Source: Costus lasius
Taxonomy: Eukaryota; Streptophyta; Magnoliopsida; Zingiberales; Costaceae
Direction: 5' to 3'
Assembly: GCA_027563935.2 (NCBI GenBank)
Contig: CM050448.1
Span: 126,523,690-126,587,689, forward strand
DNA: 64,000 nucleotides
Each line of letters opens with the position of its first letter. Within the stretch, counting starts at the first letter, position 1. Position numbers and translations under genes: made by a program. The notes under the pieces are model-generated. The model was not told the DNA's origin, ran no database searches, and worked only from the letters and a program-made list of their open reading frames with translations. Shown here in pieces: positions 46,837-56,725 of the stretch.

Positions 46837-49534
46837 ATGCGTAGGACTCTACGGTCGGGAGAACTAATACCTGCCGATCCTGAAATTGAGAAGACCTTCC
46901 GGCGACGTAGAAAAGCTAAGTCCAAGGCAACTCAGTTCAAGGAATCTCTTGAAAGACTCAAGATGGATAACCGCCGAACTCTGAGAGACTTTGTTTCACC
47001 AAACGCACAAGGCCTTCATACCAGTATTACTCGGCCTCCGATTGAGGCAAATAATTTTAAAATCAAGCCGGCGCTTGTGAACATGGTGACTCAGCATCAA
47101 TTCGGAGGTTTGCCACTTGAGGACTCGAATCTGCACCTGTCAATCTTACTCGAAGTATGCGACACACTGAAGATGAATGGAGTGTCAGATGACGCATTAC
47201 GGTTGAGATTGTTTCCATTTTCATTGCGGAACCGTGCTCGTGCTTGGCTGCACTCACTCGCTTCTGGATCCATCTCGACATGGGGGCAACTTTCTAGAGC
47301 CTTCCTTTCTAAATATTTTTCGCCAAGCAAGATGGCCCAATTAAGAGCTCAGATCATTAATTTTGCTCAAAGGGACAACGAGTCATTATGTGAAGCGTGG
47401 GATCGCTTCAAGGAATATCAGATGATGTGCCCTCATCATGGTATGGAGAAGTGGTTTCTTATCCATACCTTCTACAGTGGTCTCAACTACAATACCAGAC
47501 TTACCATTGATGCAGCAGCTGGTGGCGCCCTAATGAGCAAAGAAATTGATGAAGCCTTGAATTTGATAGAAGACATGGCTATGAACCACCATCAGTGGTC
47601 AACTGAGAGAGCCGGACCACCCAAGGCAAGTGGTAAATTTGAATTGGATGCCTTAACCTCCATAGCCGCCAAAGTTGATTCTTTGGCGCACAAATTTGAT
47701 ACATGGGGACTGAATTCCACCACTACCTCAGTCAATAGTGTCTCTTGGGAAAATGGTTCTACGTCAGGGCAAACATCAATCGATTACCAATTAGGACCTA
47801 CTCCTTTTGGAGACTCTACACCGGATCAAGTGAATGCTCTCAATAGTTTCCAATCGAGACCACAACATGACCCGTACTCAAGCACGTATAATTCTGGGTG
47901 GAAGAGCCACCCAAATTTCTCTTACCGGAACAACAATGCGGCACAACAACCCGAGTATAAACAACAAGTAGGATTCCAGCAACAAAGGCAGCAACCTCCA
48001 CCTCAACCACCAAAGTCAAATCTGGAATCCATGCTCGAAGGTTTTATGGCTAATCAAGCCAAGTAGATTGAACAAGTGTCCAAACAGAATGAGCGCATGA
48101 ATAAGGCCATTCAACAACTAGCTTCTCAAGTTGAAGCTTTAACCATGCATGGGAAGATGCTTGAAAGCCAGATTGCACAACAAGCCTTGACATCACCTAG
48201 ACCTCCCGGGAGACTTCCGGGAAAACCCGAGGCCAACCCCAGAGCAACGCTATCACCACCCGTAGTGGGAAGCAACAAGGAAGGACCTGATGCTGGACAA
48301 GAGAAGAATAAGGGACCGGCATACACACCACCACCCCCTTATGTGCCAGCTATCCCTTTTCTGCAAAGATTGGCGAAGGCGAAACTCGATCACCAATTTG
48401 GTAAATTCTTAGAGGTTCTCAAGAAACTATATATCAATATCCCCTTCACTGATGTCCTTGCACAGATGCCATCTTATGCGAAGTTCCTTAAGGAAATATT
48501 GTCCAATAAGCGGAAATTAGAAGTTCAAGGAACCGTGGCACTGACAGAAGAGTGTAGTGCCATAATTCAGGACAAGCTACCTCCTAAGTTAAAAGACCCC
48601 GGCAGTTTCTCGATCCCATGCCAGATTGGGAACATGAGCTTTGATGACACTCTATGCGATCTTGGAGCTAGTGTCAGTCTTATACCGCTCTCAATCTGCA
48701 AAAAGTTAGATATGGGGGAACTAAAGGAGACAAGTATCTCATTGCAACTTGCCGACCGCTCGGTTCGACACCCGGTGGGCATATTAGAGGACGTACCGAT
48801 CAAAGTCGGTAACTTCTTCATTCTGGCTGATTTCGTTGTGTTGGACATGCAAGAGGATGTCCGACTTCCCATAATTCTTGGCCGACCTTTCCTGGCCACC
48901 GCTGGTGCAGTAATTGACGTAAAAAATGGGAATCTCACGTTGAATGTCGGTGAGGACGTTATCGATTTTGACATTTCTGAATGCCTAAAGCGCCCTTCTT
49001 TTGCAGGAACCTGCTATAGCGTAGATCTTGTGAAGGATGAGTCCAGCAGCACAGGCACTACTATCGACGACCCTGACCCCTTGGAGGAATGCCTCTCCGA
49101 AGATGTAAAAGAAGATGAAGCTAATTCTGAAGGACCATTTACCACGGTAAAAGATGTCAAGGAGATTGAACTTAAACCATTACCGGATAACTTGAGGTAT
49201 GAATTCTTGGGCTCAAATTCCACTTTACTGGTAATAGTAAACGCAGATCTTGGTAAGGTACAAACTCGATTACTTTTAGATACACTTAGAAAATATAAGA
49301 ATGTTATTGGATATACATTGGAGGACATCAAAGGTATTAACCCCTTCATTTGCATGCATAGGATATTTCTGGAGGAAGAATGTAAACTCACTGTCGAAGG
49401 ACAACGACGACTTAACCCAAACCTGAAAGAAGTAGTGAAAAAGGAAATTTTGAAGCTTCTTGATGCGGGGGTAATTTACCTCATCTCCGATAGTGAATGA
49501 GTGAGTTCGGTACATGTCGTGCCTAGACGTGGGG
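46837..49534 (+). pseudogene. Athila gag-protease, entering RT
   Basis: One frame starts MRRTLRSGELIPADPEIEK. The gag blocks are LHLSILLEVCDTLKMNG, LRLFPFSLRNRARAWLHSL, FLSKYFSPSKMAQLRAQI and HTFYSGLNYNTRLTIDAAAGG. A TAG at 48064 interrupts a Gln-rich linker. A coiled-coil-like stretch, a Pro-rich linker and the IPFLQRLAKAKLD block follow. The protease has the PGSFSIPCQIGN block, catalytic DLGAS near 48658 and LPIILGRPFLAT. After the C-terminal region the RT start is recognisable as LNPNLKEVVKKEILKLLDAGVIY. The TGA at 49498 stands for a conserved Trp. Homology to Athila ends a dozen codons later at PRRGG. Confidence 0.92.
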
Positions 49535-50040
49535 GATGTCCAGGCAGATCGGGACAATTTCGACCACCATCACAGCCATTTCAGCAGGCTCGAGATATGC
49601 AGCCACCACCAGTTCTTGCTCCAGCCCGTGTATATGCGACCGGTCAGGAGGATGTTCGACGAGCCCCAGAGTCGACCCTACAAGGTATTATTTCTGTTTA
49701 TAGTTCTCCTGCATGTTTGTTGTTTGACACGGGTAGTACGCATTCCTTTATCGCTCATGACTTTGTGGCGAGATTGAAACTAAGACCCACAAAGGCAGTA
49801 TATGATCTGACTGTGTTCATGCCAGCTGGTGGTGTGACACGATCTTATTTGGCAATCAGTCAGTGTCCATTGGATTTCGGAGATAAGAGTTATTCATACG
49901 GATTTGATGATTTTAGACTTTTCCGATTTTGATATCATCTTGGGTATGGACTGGTTGTTTGCCCAATATGCGATAGCAGACTGTCGTAGGTATATTGTGA
50001 CTTTTACTCCTCCAGATGGACCTATGTGAAAATTTATCGG
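49535..50040 (+). pseudogene. Chromovirus zinc-linker and aspartic protease
   Basis: A Gln/Pro-rich linker is followed by the protease: CLLFDTGSTHSFIAHDFVARL with the catalytic DTGS, then LTVFMPAGG. A frameshift near 49905 moves the end (SDFDIILGMDWLFAQYA) to the next frame, and a TGA follows shortly before the RT region. In the element the protease matures the polyprotein. Confidence 0.85.
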
Positions 50041-50062
50041 AGTACCTGGTCAGGTAGCCCCA

Positions 50063-51530
50063 ATGATCTCAGCAATGCATGCTAGAAGGCTTCTGAGTAG
50101 TGGATGTGAAGGGTATCTGCTCTCTATTGTTGGCGATGAGAAGAAATCTAGTATTCCTATTGATCAGATACCTGTGGTCAGGGAGTTCACTGACGTATTC
50201 CCTGATGATTTACCTAGTTTGCCACCAACGAGACAGGTTGATTTTGCTATTGAGTTACAGTCAGGGACTGCTCCTATTTCTAAGGCTCCATACAGAATGG
50301 CGCCTAAGGAGTTAGAAGAATTAAGAGAGCAATTGCAAGATTTGCTGAACAAGGGATTTATACGACCCAGTGTTTCACCTTGGGGAGCCCCAGTACTTCT
50401 TGTAAAGAAGAAGGATGGATCAATGAGATTGTGTATTGACTACAGACAATTAAATGCAGTTATAATTAAGAATAAGTATCCATTGCCCAGAATAGATGAT
50501 TTGTTTGATCAGCTCAGGGGTTCCAATGTTTATTCAAAGATTGATTTGAGATCAGAGTATCATCAGCTGAGGATCAAAGCTGAAGACGTGTCGAAAACAA
50601 CTTTTCAAACACGTTATGGACACTATGAGTTTCTGGTGATACCTTTTGGTTTGACAAATGCACCGGCCACATTTATGGATCTGATGAACAGAATATTTAT
50701 TGAGTACTTGGACAGGTTTGTGGTGGTGTTTATTGATGATATTTTGATCTATTCTAGTAGTGAGGCAGAGCATGCAGAACATTTGAGGGCTGTTCTAGAA
50801 ACTCTCAGAAAAGAAAAGTTATATGGTAAATTGAGTAAATGTGATTTTTAGTTATCAAATGTATTATTTCTAGGACATGTGATTTCTGGTGCAGGAGTGG
50901 TCGTGGATCCTCAGAAAATTTCTGCTATTACTGAATGGGAAAGGCCACAGACAGTTCAAGAAATTAGAAGTTTTCTTGGGTTAACTGGATATTACAGACG
51001 TTTTGTAGAAGATTTTGCAAAGATTGCTACGCCCTTAACAAAATTGACTAGAAAAGGAAAAAAATTTATTTGGGATGATTCATGTGAAAAGAGTTTTCAG
51101 AAACTCAAGACTAGATTGGTTAGTGCACCAGTGTGGCTATACCTGATGGTGACAGTGGATTTACTGTATATACAGATGCATCAAGTCAAGGATTAGGTGG
51201 TGTGTTGATGCAGTATGGTAAGGTAATTGCATATGCCTCTCGTCAGCTGAAGGATCATAAAAGAAACTATCCTGTTCATGATTTAGAGTTGGCAGCTATT
51301 ATATTTGCATTAAAGATGTGAAGGCATTATTTGTTTGGAATTACCTTTGAGATATTTACTGATCATAAAAGTTTACAATACTTGTTTAGTCAAAAAGAAC
51401 TGAATATGAGACAACGACGGTGGATGGAATTTTTGAAAGATTTTGACTATACTATTAACTATCACCCAGGTAAGGCAAATGTAGTAGCAGATGCTCTGAG
51501 CAGAAAATCGAGAGGTATGTTAGCACAGTT
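50063..51530 (+). pseudogene. Chromovirus reverse transcriptase and RNase H
   Basis: The first open segment reaches 50851. It contains [54 protein letters not shown], the CIDYRQLNA block, [12 protein letters not shown] and catalytic FIDDILIYS at about 50730. A TAG at 50849 replaces a Trp. It continues [16 protein letters not shown] and [24 protein letters not shown] frameshift at about 51130 precedes the RNase H part ([35 protein letters not shown]), then TGA at 51319. RNase H resumes with [20 protein letters not shown] and [28 protein letters not shown]. Confidence 0.92.
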
Positions 51531-52525
51531 ACTGATAGTTCAGTCTGAACTAGCTAACCAAGTATCTGACTTGGGATTAGAAATTCAAACTTGTACTGAG
51601 AAGGGATACATAGCTACCTTAGTGGCAGGTTCAGCTATTATGCAGAACGTTAAGGAAGCTCAGAGTGAAAGTAGTCAATTGAAAGCTTTAATGAAGAAAA
51701 TGGAATTTGGTAAGATATCTGGACTTACTTGTGATTCTCAAGGAGTAATGAGATTTCAGAATAGATTATGGGTACCTGAGAAACACCTAGTGAAAGATGA
51801 GTTGCTTAGTGAAGCTCATAAATCTCAATTTGCTATACATCCTGGTAGCCAGAAAATGTATAAAGATTTGAAGAAGGTATATTGGTGGCAAGGTATGAAA
51901 AGAGATGTAGCAAAATATGTGTTAAGTTGTTTAACTTGTCAATTGGTTAAGACATAACATATGAGACCTGCTGGTGTCTTACAGAATATCTCTATTCCTG
52001 AGTGAAGATAAGAACGAATTACAATGGATTTTGTTTCAGGTCTTCCTAGAACACAAAAAGGATATGATATTATATGGGTAATAGTAGACCGCTTGACAAA
52101 ATCAGCACATTTTCTACCTGTGAAGAAAACTGATGCATTAGATAAGTTGGCTAGTATTTACTGCAAGGAGATTATTCAGTTACATAGAATACCCGTTAGT
52201 ATTATTTCAGACAGGGACCCTAGATTTACCTCACGATTTTGGGGAAGTTTACAAAAAGCTTTGGGTACTCAGTTACATTTTAGTACAGCTTTTCACCCCC
52301 AGACTGATGGACAATCTGAAATGACAATTCAGACTTTGGAAGATATGCTTAGAGCATGTGTTGTGGATTTTGGTAAGACCTGGGAATCTTATTTGTATAT
52401 GGTGGAGTTTGCCTACAATAACAATTACCATTCAGCTATACAAATGACACTGTTTGAAGCACTCTATGGTAGAAAGTGTAGATCACCAATGTTGTGTGAA
52501 GAAGCAGGAGAGAAAATTCAATTGG
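51531..52525 (+). pseudogene. Chromovirus integrase, 3'-truncated
   Basis: The zinc-binding part has [15 protein letters not shown] ... [12 protein letters not shown] (His-His-Cys-Cys). A TAA and further stops follow where the family has Trp or Glu codons (SIPE*R*E). The catalytic core then reads ITMDFVSGLP, VIVDRLTKSAHF, IISDRDPRFTSRFW and FHPQTDGQSEMTIQTLEDML, so both Asp and the Glu are retained. It ends at GRKCRSPMLCEEAGEKIQLG. The C-terminal tail and chromodomain are replaced by unrelated GC-rich DNA. Confidence 0.9.
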
Positions 52526-52905
52526 GTGGCGCAACTCGCGCCACGCTGATGCGCCGTCTACGCCACACATACGGCAAAGCTCGCGCCACGCAGACGGCGC
52601 AGCTCGCGCCATGCGATCGCACAGCTCGCCACACGCGGCAGTGCCGCACGTGCCATGCCAAGCTGTTGAATGCGCCACGCAGACGAAGCCGCTCGCGCCA
52701 CGCTTGCACGAATATGCTCATTCCATGCGGACGAAGCCCCTGGCGCCACGCGGAAAAAGAATCTCGCGCCATAATGACGCAGCTACACGCGTTGTTTTGA
52801 CGTCGACGCTTACTCCACGCTGTCGCCTCTGTGCGCCACGCGGAAGCCCCCTCTCGGACCATGGGTTCGCCATGCGTGCACCTCACAGGCGTCCACGTGG
52901 CATAG
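52526..52905. repeat. GC-rich block of CGCCACGC(G/A)GAC-type repeats
   Basis: Many diverged copies of a short GCGCCACGCGGA / GCTCGCGCCACGC motif. The motif is the same as in the foldback at 60199-60615. It is fused directly to the truncated integrase. Frames across it, on both strands, are repeat artefacts. Confidence 0.75.
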
Positions 52906-53065
52906 AAGTAAATTAATAAAGTTAATTAAATATTAAAATAAAAAATAATTAAAAATATGAAAACTTCAAACGGCTATAACTTTTGATCTATAAGTCGGAT
53001 TGATGCGATTTTTGCGGCGTTAGAAATCTTGAAATAAGTAGAATGCACTCACATAGTCCAATAGG
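52906..53065. other. AT-rich spacer
   Basis: It contains AACGGCTATAACTTTTGATC followed by TCGGATTGATGCGATTTTT, a sequence style I associate with retroelement 3' regions. Not assignable. Confidence 0.35.
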
Positions 53066-53330
53066 GTTAAGGATTTATGATTTAGTGGTTTGGGTTTAGA
53101 GTTTAGAGTTTTAGTGTATAAGGTTTCCTGTTTAGGGTTTAAGGTTTAGGTTTCGGGTTTCGCATTTCGGGTTTCGATTTTTAGATTTTGGGTTTAGAGT
53201 TTAAAGGTTTAGGGTTTCAGGTTTAAGAGTTTAGGGTTTATAGTTTAAGAGTTTCAGGTTTTGAGTTTCGAATTTCAGATTTAGGGTTTCGAGTTTTGGG
53301 CTTAAGTTTAGGGTTTAAGGGTTTTAGGAG
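53066..53330 (+). repeat. Second, strongly degenerate telomere-like tract
   Basis: GGTTTAGGGTTT, GGTTTCGGGTTT and TTTAGAGTTT variants fill about 260 bp in the same orientation as the tract at 44752-45113, but more diverged. Confidence 0.85.
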
Positions 53331-53477
53331 AGAAGAGATACAAAAAATAATAATTACAATATTTTCATTCATTCAAATCTGTCTTCATTATAACTCAAGC
53401 ATTTTATAGACTTGCAAATACTAATTTACCCACTAAAATATTACTTCTTAATTAACTAACCACCAAACTACTCCTAT

Positions 53478-54829
53478 TGTTAGGGCCCGGTTCAGGCGGT
53501 CCGGCCCAGGCCCGAAACACAAGCCCAAACCCAAAGCCCGGGGCAAGAGGAGAAAGTGGATTGGGCAGAGGCCCACACCCACGCATCAACCGGAGCCGAT
53601 TTGGGTCAACACGCGATGCATCGTCGCGAGCCGCGTGCAGGCGCGCGCGGACGAAGCGAGATACGGCTATGTCAGCTGGAGACTCGGACGGCTTCAAGGC
53701 AAGGCTCAGCGGCGTCGATTGAAGCGGACGACGCGGGCGACGTTCGCGGCGGACGACGCGGGCGACGGACGAGGTTGGAGGCGTCGAGCGGTTCCAGCGG
53801 CACGGACGGAATCCTCACGCGAAGGACGCGGAGCTGGAGACGACGCGAACGGAGTGCGATGGACGCGGAGCTCGCGGAGGCGAGATCTGCGGGAGACGTG
53901 GTCCACGCGACCAGATGGAGCAGAGGCGGCGAAGCTTCTCTATAAGAAGCTTGACGGCGACAAGATCGGTGCGCAGAGGGCGACACCACACAGAGGAGCA
54001 CCGGGGAGCGACTCCACCGGCGACGGCGAGGGCGCCGTCGCCTCTTCCAGAGCAGGGCTCTGATGCCGCCAGGGGCGAAGGTCGGTACGTAGATTCCGAC
54101 GAGGGAAACAGATTGAATGTAACCGGCGTCTAGAGAGACAACCGGCGAGGGAGGGATGGGGGCGCCGGGAGGCGTTCGAGTGAGGAGTTTGTAAGCTTTA
54201 CCGATGAAATGAAGCCTTCTTCTCCTACATATCCCCTTCCCCTGTTACCGTTCCTCAGATCCGACGACAGCGAGGAGCTTTCCTCTCCGACGAACGACGC
54301 AAAGGAACGCGGCGGCGTTCCTGTGTTCGTGCGTCGCGAGGTTGAAGACAAAGCTCGGGCTCGAGCTTCGAGACGTGACGTGGAGTCAGCGGCGAGCGGC
54401 AGTCAACGAATTCGAACGCAAAATCGAATTCGGAACGCTGACGTCAGGCGGACGTCAGCGTGCAAAATCAAACGGCGAAAGCGATTTTGGGCGGCTGACG
54501 CAAGCTTACGTCAGCAACGGTAATTTACGCACGGCGGCAAAAAATCGAGGGCTGGCGTCACGCTGACGCCAGCAACGTTATAATTTTGACTTTGGTCAAA
54601 ATCAGAGGAGGTATTTAATTTAGGGTTCTGTTTCTTGCCGGATTTCTAAATTGGGGTTAGGGTTTTCTCCGTGCGATCTTGTATTTGGGGATAAAAATTA
54701 TTCGGGGAGATTAGGGTTTCTAATTCAAGGCCGGAAACCCTAGGGAGAGTTACGTTCTGGTGTTCCGCCGGACGGCCCTGAGACAACGGTTAAGCGCTAT
54801 TCTTAGGTCGATCCGACCGGGACATGACA
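53478..54829 (+). repeat. 5' LTR of the non-autonomous element
   Basis: TGTTAGGGCCCGG to GGGACATGACA. GC-rich first two thirds, then a TGACG-rich segment, TATTTAA and an AT-richer end. Open frames within (for example 53556-53945) are duplicated in the other LTR and show no protein family. Confidence 0.96.
54439..54618 (+). promoter_or_regulatory. LTR promoter: TGACG (as-1/bZIP-type) cluster followed by TATTTAA
   Basis: TGACGTCA at 54439, further TGACG or CGTCA cores at about 54452, 54496, 54509, 54556 and 54564, then TATTTAA at 54612-54618. TGACG motifs bind TGA-class bZIP factors in plants. The same layout recurs in the 3' LTR (about 56340-56470, TATTTAA at 56513). Promoter role is inferred. 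Confidence 0.5.
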
Positions 54830-54832
54830 ACA

Positions 54833-54843
54833 GGTATCAGAGC
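54833..54843 (+). other. Primer-binding site (initiator tRNA-Met)
   Basis: GGTATCAGAGC three bases after the 5' LTR, 11 of the 12 bases of the standard TGGTATCAGAGC site. Confidence 0.9.
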
Positions 54844-54936
54844 CTAAAATGATCCAGCAAGGTGAATCAGAAGGATCCGAGAGGCAACACCATTACCACC
54901 GGCGACAAGGAGTGTCGTTCTTCCAGGGCAGGGGCC

Positions 54937-55190
54937 CTGATGCCAACACCAGGGCGTGTTGATGCCAACACCAGGGAGTGTTGATGCCAACACCAGGGCA
55001 TGTTGATGCCAACACCAGGGCGTGTTGATGCCAATGCATAGCATTGATGCCAACACTAAGGCGTGTTGATGCCAACCCCAGGGGGCGTTGATGCCAACAC
55101 CAGGGCATGTTGATGCCAATGCATAGCATTGATGCCAACACCAGGGGGTGTTGATGCCGGCGCCAGGGGCGTCGATGCCGGTGTCAGGGA
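54937..55190 (+). repeat. 22-bp minisatellite inside the element
   Basis: About eleven units of TTGATGCCAACACCAGGGCG plus two bases. Two shortened variants, GATGCCAATGCATAGCAT, are placed regularly among them, and the last two units are diverged (GATGCCGGCGCCAGGGGCG). It fills nearly half of the internal region. Confidence 0.95.
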
Positions 55191-55366
55191 CATCGAGGTT
55201 CAACTGAGTTCAGCAAATATGGTGAAGCAAGATTGTCCTTGACAAGTTTGTTGATGCAGGTTGCTATAAGCATGGTGCAGCAAACATTCATCAGAGGATG
55301 GAGGACTTTGAACATTGGAAGGCCAGTGTTCAACTTGCATAGAACATCGAGGGCGATGTTCAAATC

Positions 55367-55379
55367 AGGTGGGGGAGAA
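55367..55379 (+). other. Polypurine tract
   Basis: AGGTGGGGGAGAA lies directly before the 3' LTR. Confidence 0.88.
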
Positions 55380-55380
55380 T

Positions 55381-56720
55381 TGTTAGGGCCCGGTTCAGGC
55401 GGTCCGGCCTAGGCCCGAAACACAAGCCCAAACCCAAAGCCCGGGGCAAGAGGAGAAAGTGGATTGGGCAGAGGCCCACACCCACGCATCAACCGGAGCC
55501 GATTTGGGTCAACACGCGATGCATCGTCGCGAGCCGCGTGCAGGCGCGCGCGGACGAAGCGAGATACGGCTACGTCAGCTGGAGACTCGGACGGCTTCAA
55601 GGCAAGGCTCAGCGGCGTCGATTGAAGCGGACGACGCGGGCGACGTTCGCGGCGGACGACGCGGGCGACGAACGCGGTTGGAGGCGTCGAGCGGTTCCAG
55701 CGGCACGGACGGAATCCTCACGCGAAGGACGCGGAGCTGGAGACGACGCGAGCGGAGTGCGACAGACGCGGAGCTCGTTGAGGCAAGATCTACGGGAGAC
55801 GTGGTCCACGCGACCAGATGGAGCAGAGGCGGCGAAGCTTCTCTATAAGAAGCTTGACGGCGACGAGATCGGTGGGCAGAGGGCGACACCACACAGAGGA
55901 GCGCCGGGGAGCGACTCCACCGGCGACGGCGAGGGCGCCGTCGCCTCTTCCAGAGCAGGGCTCTGATGCCGCCAGGGGCGAAGGTCGGTACGTAGATTCC
56001 GATGAGGGAAACAGATTGAATGTAACCGGCGTCTAGAGAGACGACCGGCGAGGGAGGGATGGGGGCGCCGGCGGGCGTTCGAGTGAGGAGTTTGTAAGCT
56101 TTACCGATGAAATGAAGCCTTCTTCTCCTACATATCCCCTTCCCCTGTTACCGTTCCTCAGATCCGACGACAGCGAGGAGCTTTCCTCTCCGACGAACGA
56201 CGCAAAGGAACGCGGCGGCGTTCCTGTGTTCGTGCGTTGCGAGGTTGAAGACAAAGCTCGGGCTCGAGCTTCGAGACGTGACGTGGAGTCAGCGGCGAGC
56301 GGCAGTCAACGAATTCGAACGCAAAATCGAATTCGGAACGCTGACGTCAGCGTGCAAAATCGAACGGCGAAAGCGATTTCGGGCGGCTGACGCAAGCTTA
56401 CGTCAGCAACGGTAATTTACGCGCGGCGGCGAAAAATCGAGGGCTGACGTCACGCTGACGCCAGCAACGTTATAATTTTGACTTTGGTCAAAACAGAGGA
56501 GGTATTTAATTTAGGGTTCCGTTTCTTTCCGGATTTCTAAATTGGGGTTAGGGTTTTCTCCGTGCGATCTTGTATTTGGGGATAAAAATTATTCGGGGAG
56601 ATTATGGTTTCTAATTCAAGGCCAGAAACCCGAGGGAGAGTTACGTTCTGGTGTTCCGCCGGACGGCCCTGAGACAACGGTTAAGCGCTGTTCTTAGGTC
56701 GATCCGACCGGGGCGTGACA
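55381..56720 (+). repeat. 3' LTR of the non-autonomous element
   Basis: TGTTAGGGCCCGG to GGGGCGTGACA, nearly identical to 53478-54829. It lacks 11 bases of a tandem GACGTCAGGCG stretch present in the 5' copy. Confidence 0.96.
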
Positions 56721-56725
56721 CCTAT

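Larger units (their letters stand above)
45202..49534 (+). mobile_element. Athila-lineage 5' half (LTR, primer site, gag, protease, start of RT)
   Basis: LTR, tRNA-Asp primer site and a gag-protease frame lie in normal order. The frame reaches the first conserved residues of Athila RT and then becomes chromovirus sequence at about 49534. No 3' LTR follows. It is one side of a chimera. Confidence 0.88.
49535..52525 (+). mobile_element. Tekay/Del-like chromovirus pol fragment
   Basis: Protease, reverse transcriptase, RNase H and integrase of a Ty3/gypsy chromovirus, without LTRs, gag capsid or chromodomain. It begins at the Athila fusion point and ends inside integrase at EKIQLG, where GC-rich repeat sequence starts. 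There are numerous stops and frameshifts. Both ends are abrupt. Confidence 0.88.
53478..56720 (+). mobile_element. Small non-autonomous LTR retrotransposon with minisatellite core
   Basis: It is a structurally complete element: LTRs of 1352 and 1340 bp, both TGTTAGGG...TGACA; a perfect 5-bp target duplication CCTAT (53473-53477 and 56721-56725); an initiator-Met primer site; a polypurine tract; and a 551-bp interior with no protein gene. The LTRs differ by few substitutions plus an 11-bp GACGTCAGGCG-type length difference, so the insertion is young. It must have been moved by another element's enzymes. The very long LTRs with a tiny interior set it apart from classic TRIM elements, which have short LTRs. 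Confidence 0.96.

Noticed and set aside
52436..52916. Frames through the end of integrase and the GC-rich tail
   Set aside because: They result from fusion of truncated integrase with short GC-rich repeats.
53556..54063. Arginine/alanine-rich frames in the 53.5-54.5 kb region and their copies at 55.4-56.4 kb
   Set aside because: They lie inside LTRs, overlap each other on both strands and are low-complexity. Duplication reflects the two LTRs, not a gene pair.
54937..55190. CRISPR-like array
   Set aside because: The units are contiguous tandem repeats without unique spacers, in a plant LTR element.
54844..55203. Minus-strand frame rich in GINTPWCWHQ repeats
   Set aside because: It is the 22-bp minisatellite read as protein. 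A repeat peptide of this kind without a start context or homologue is not supported.
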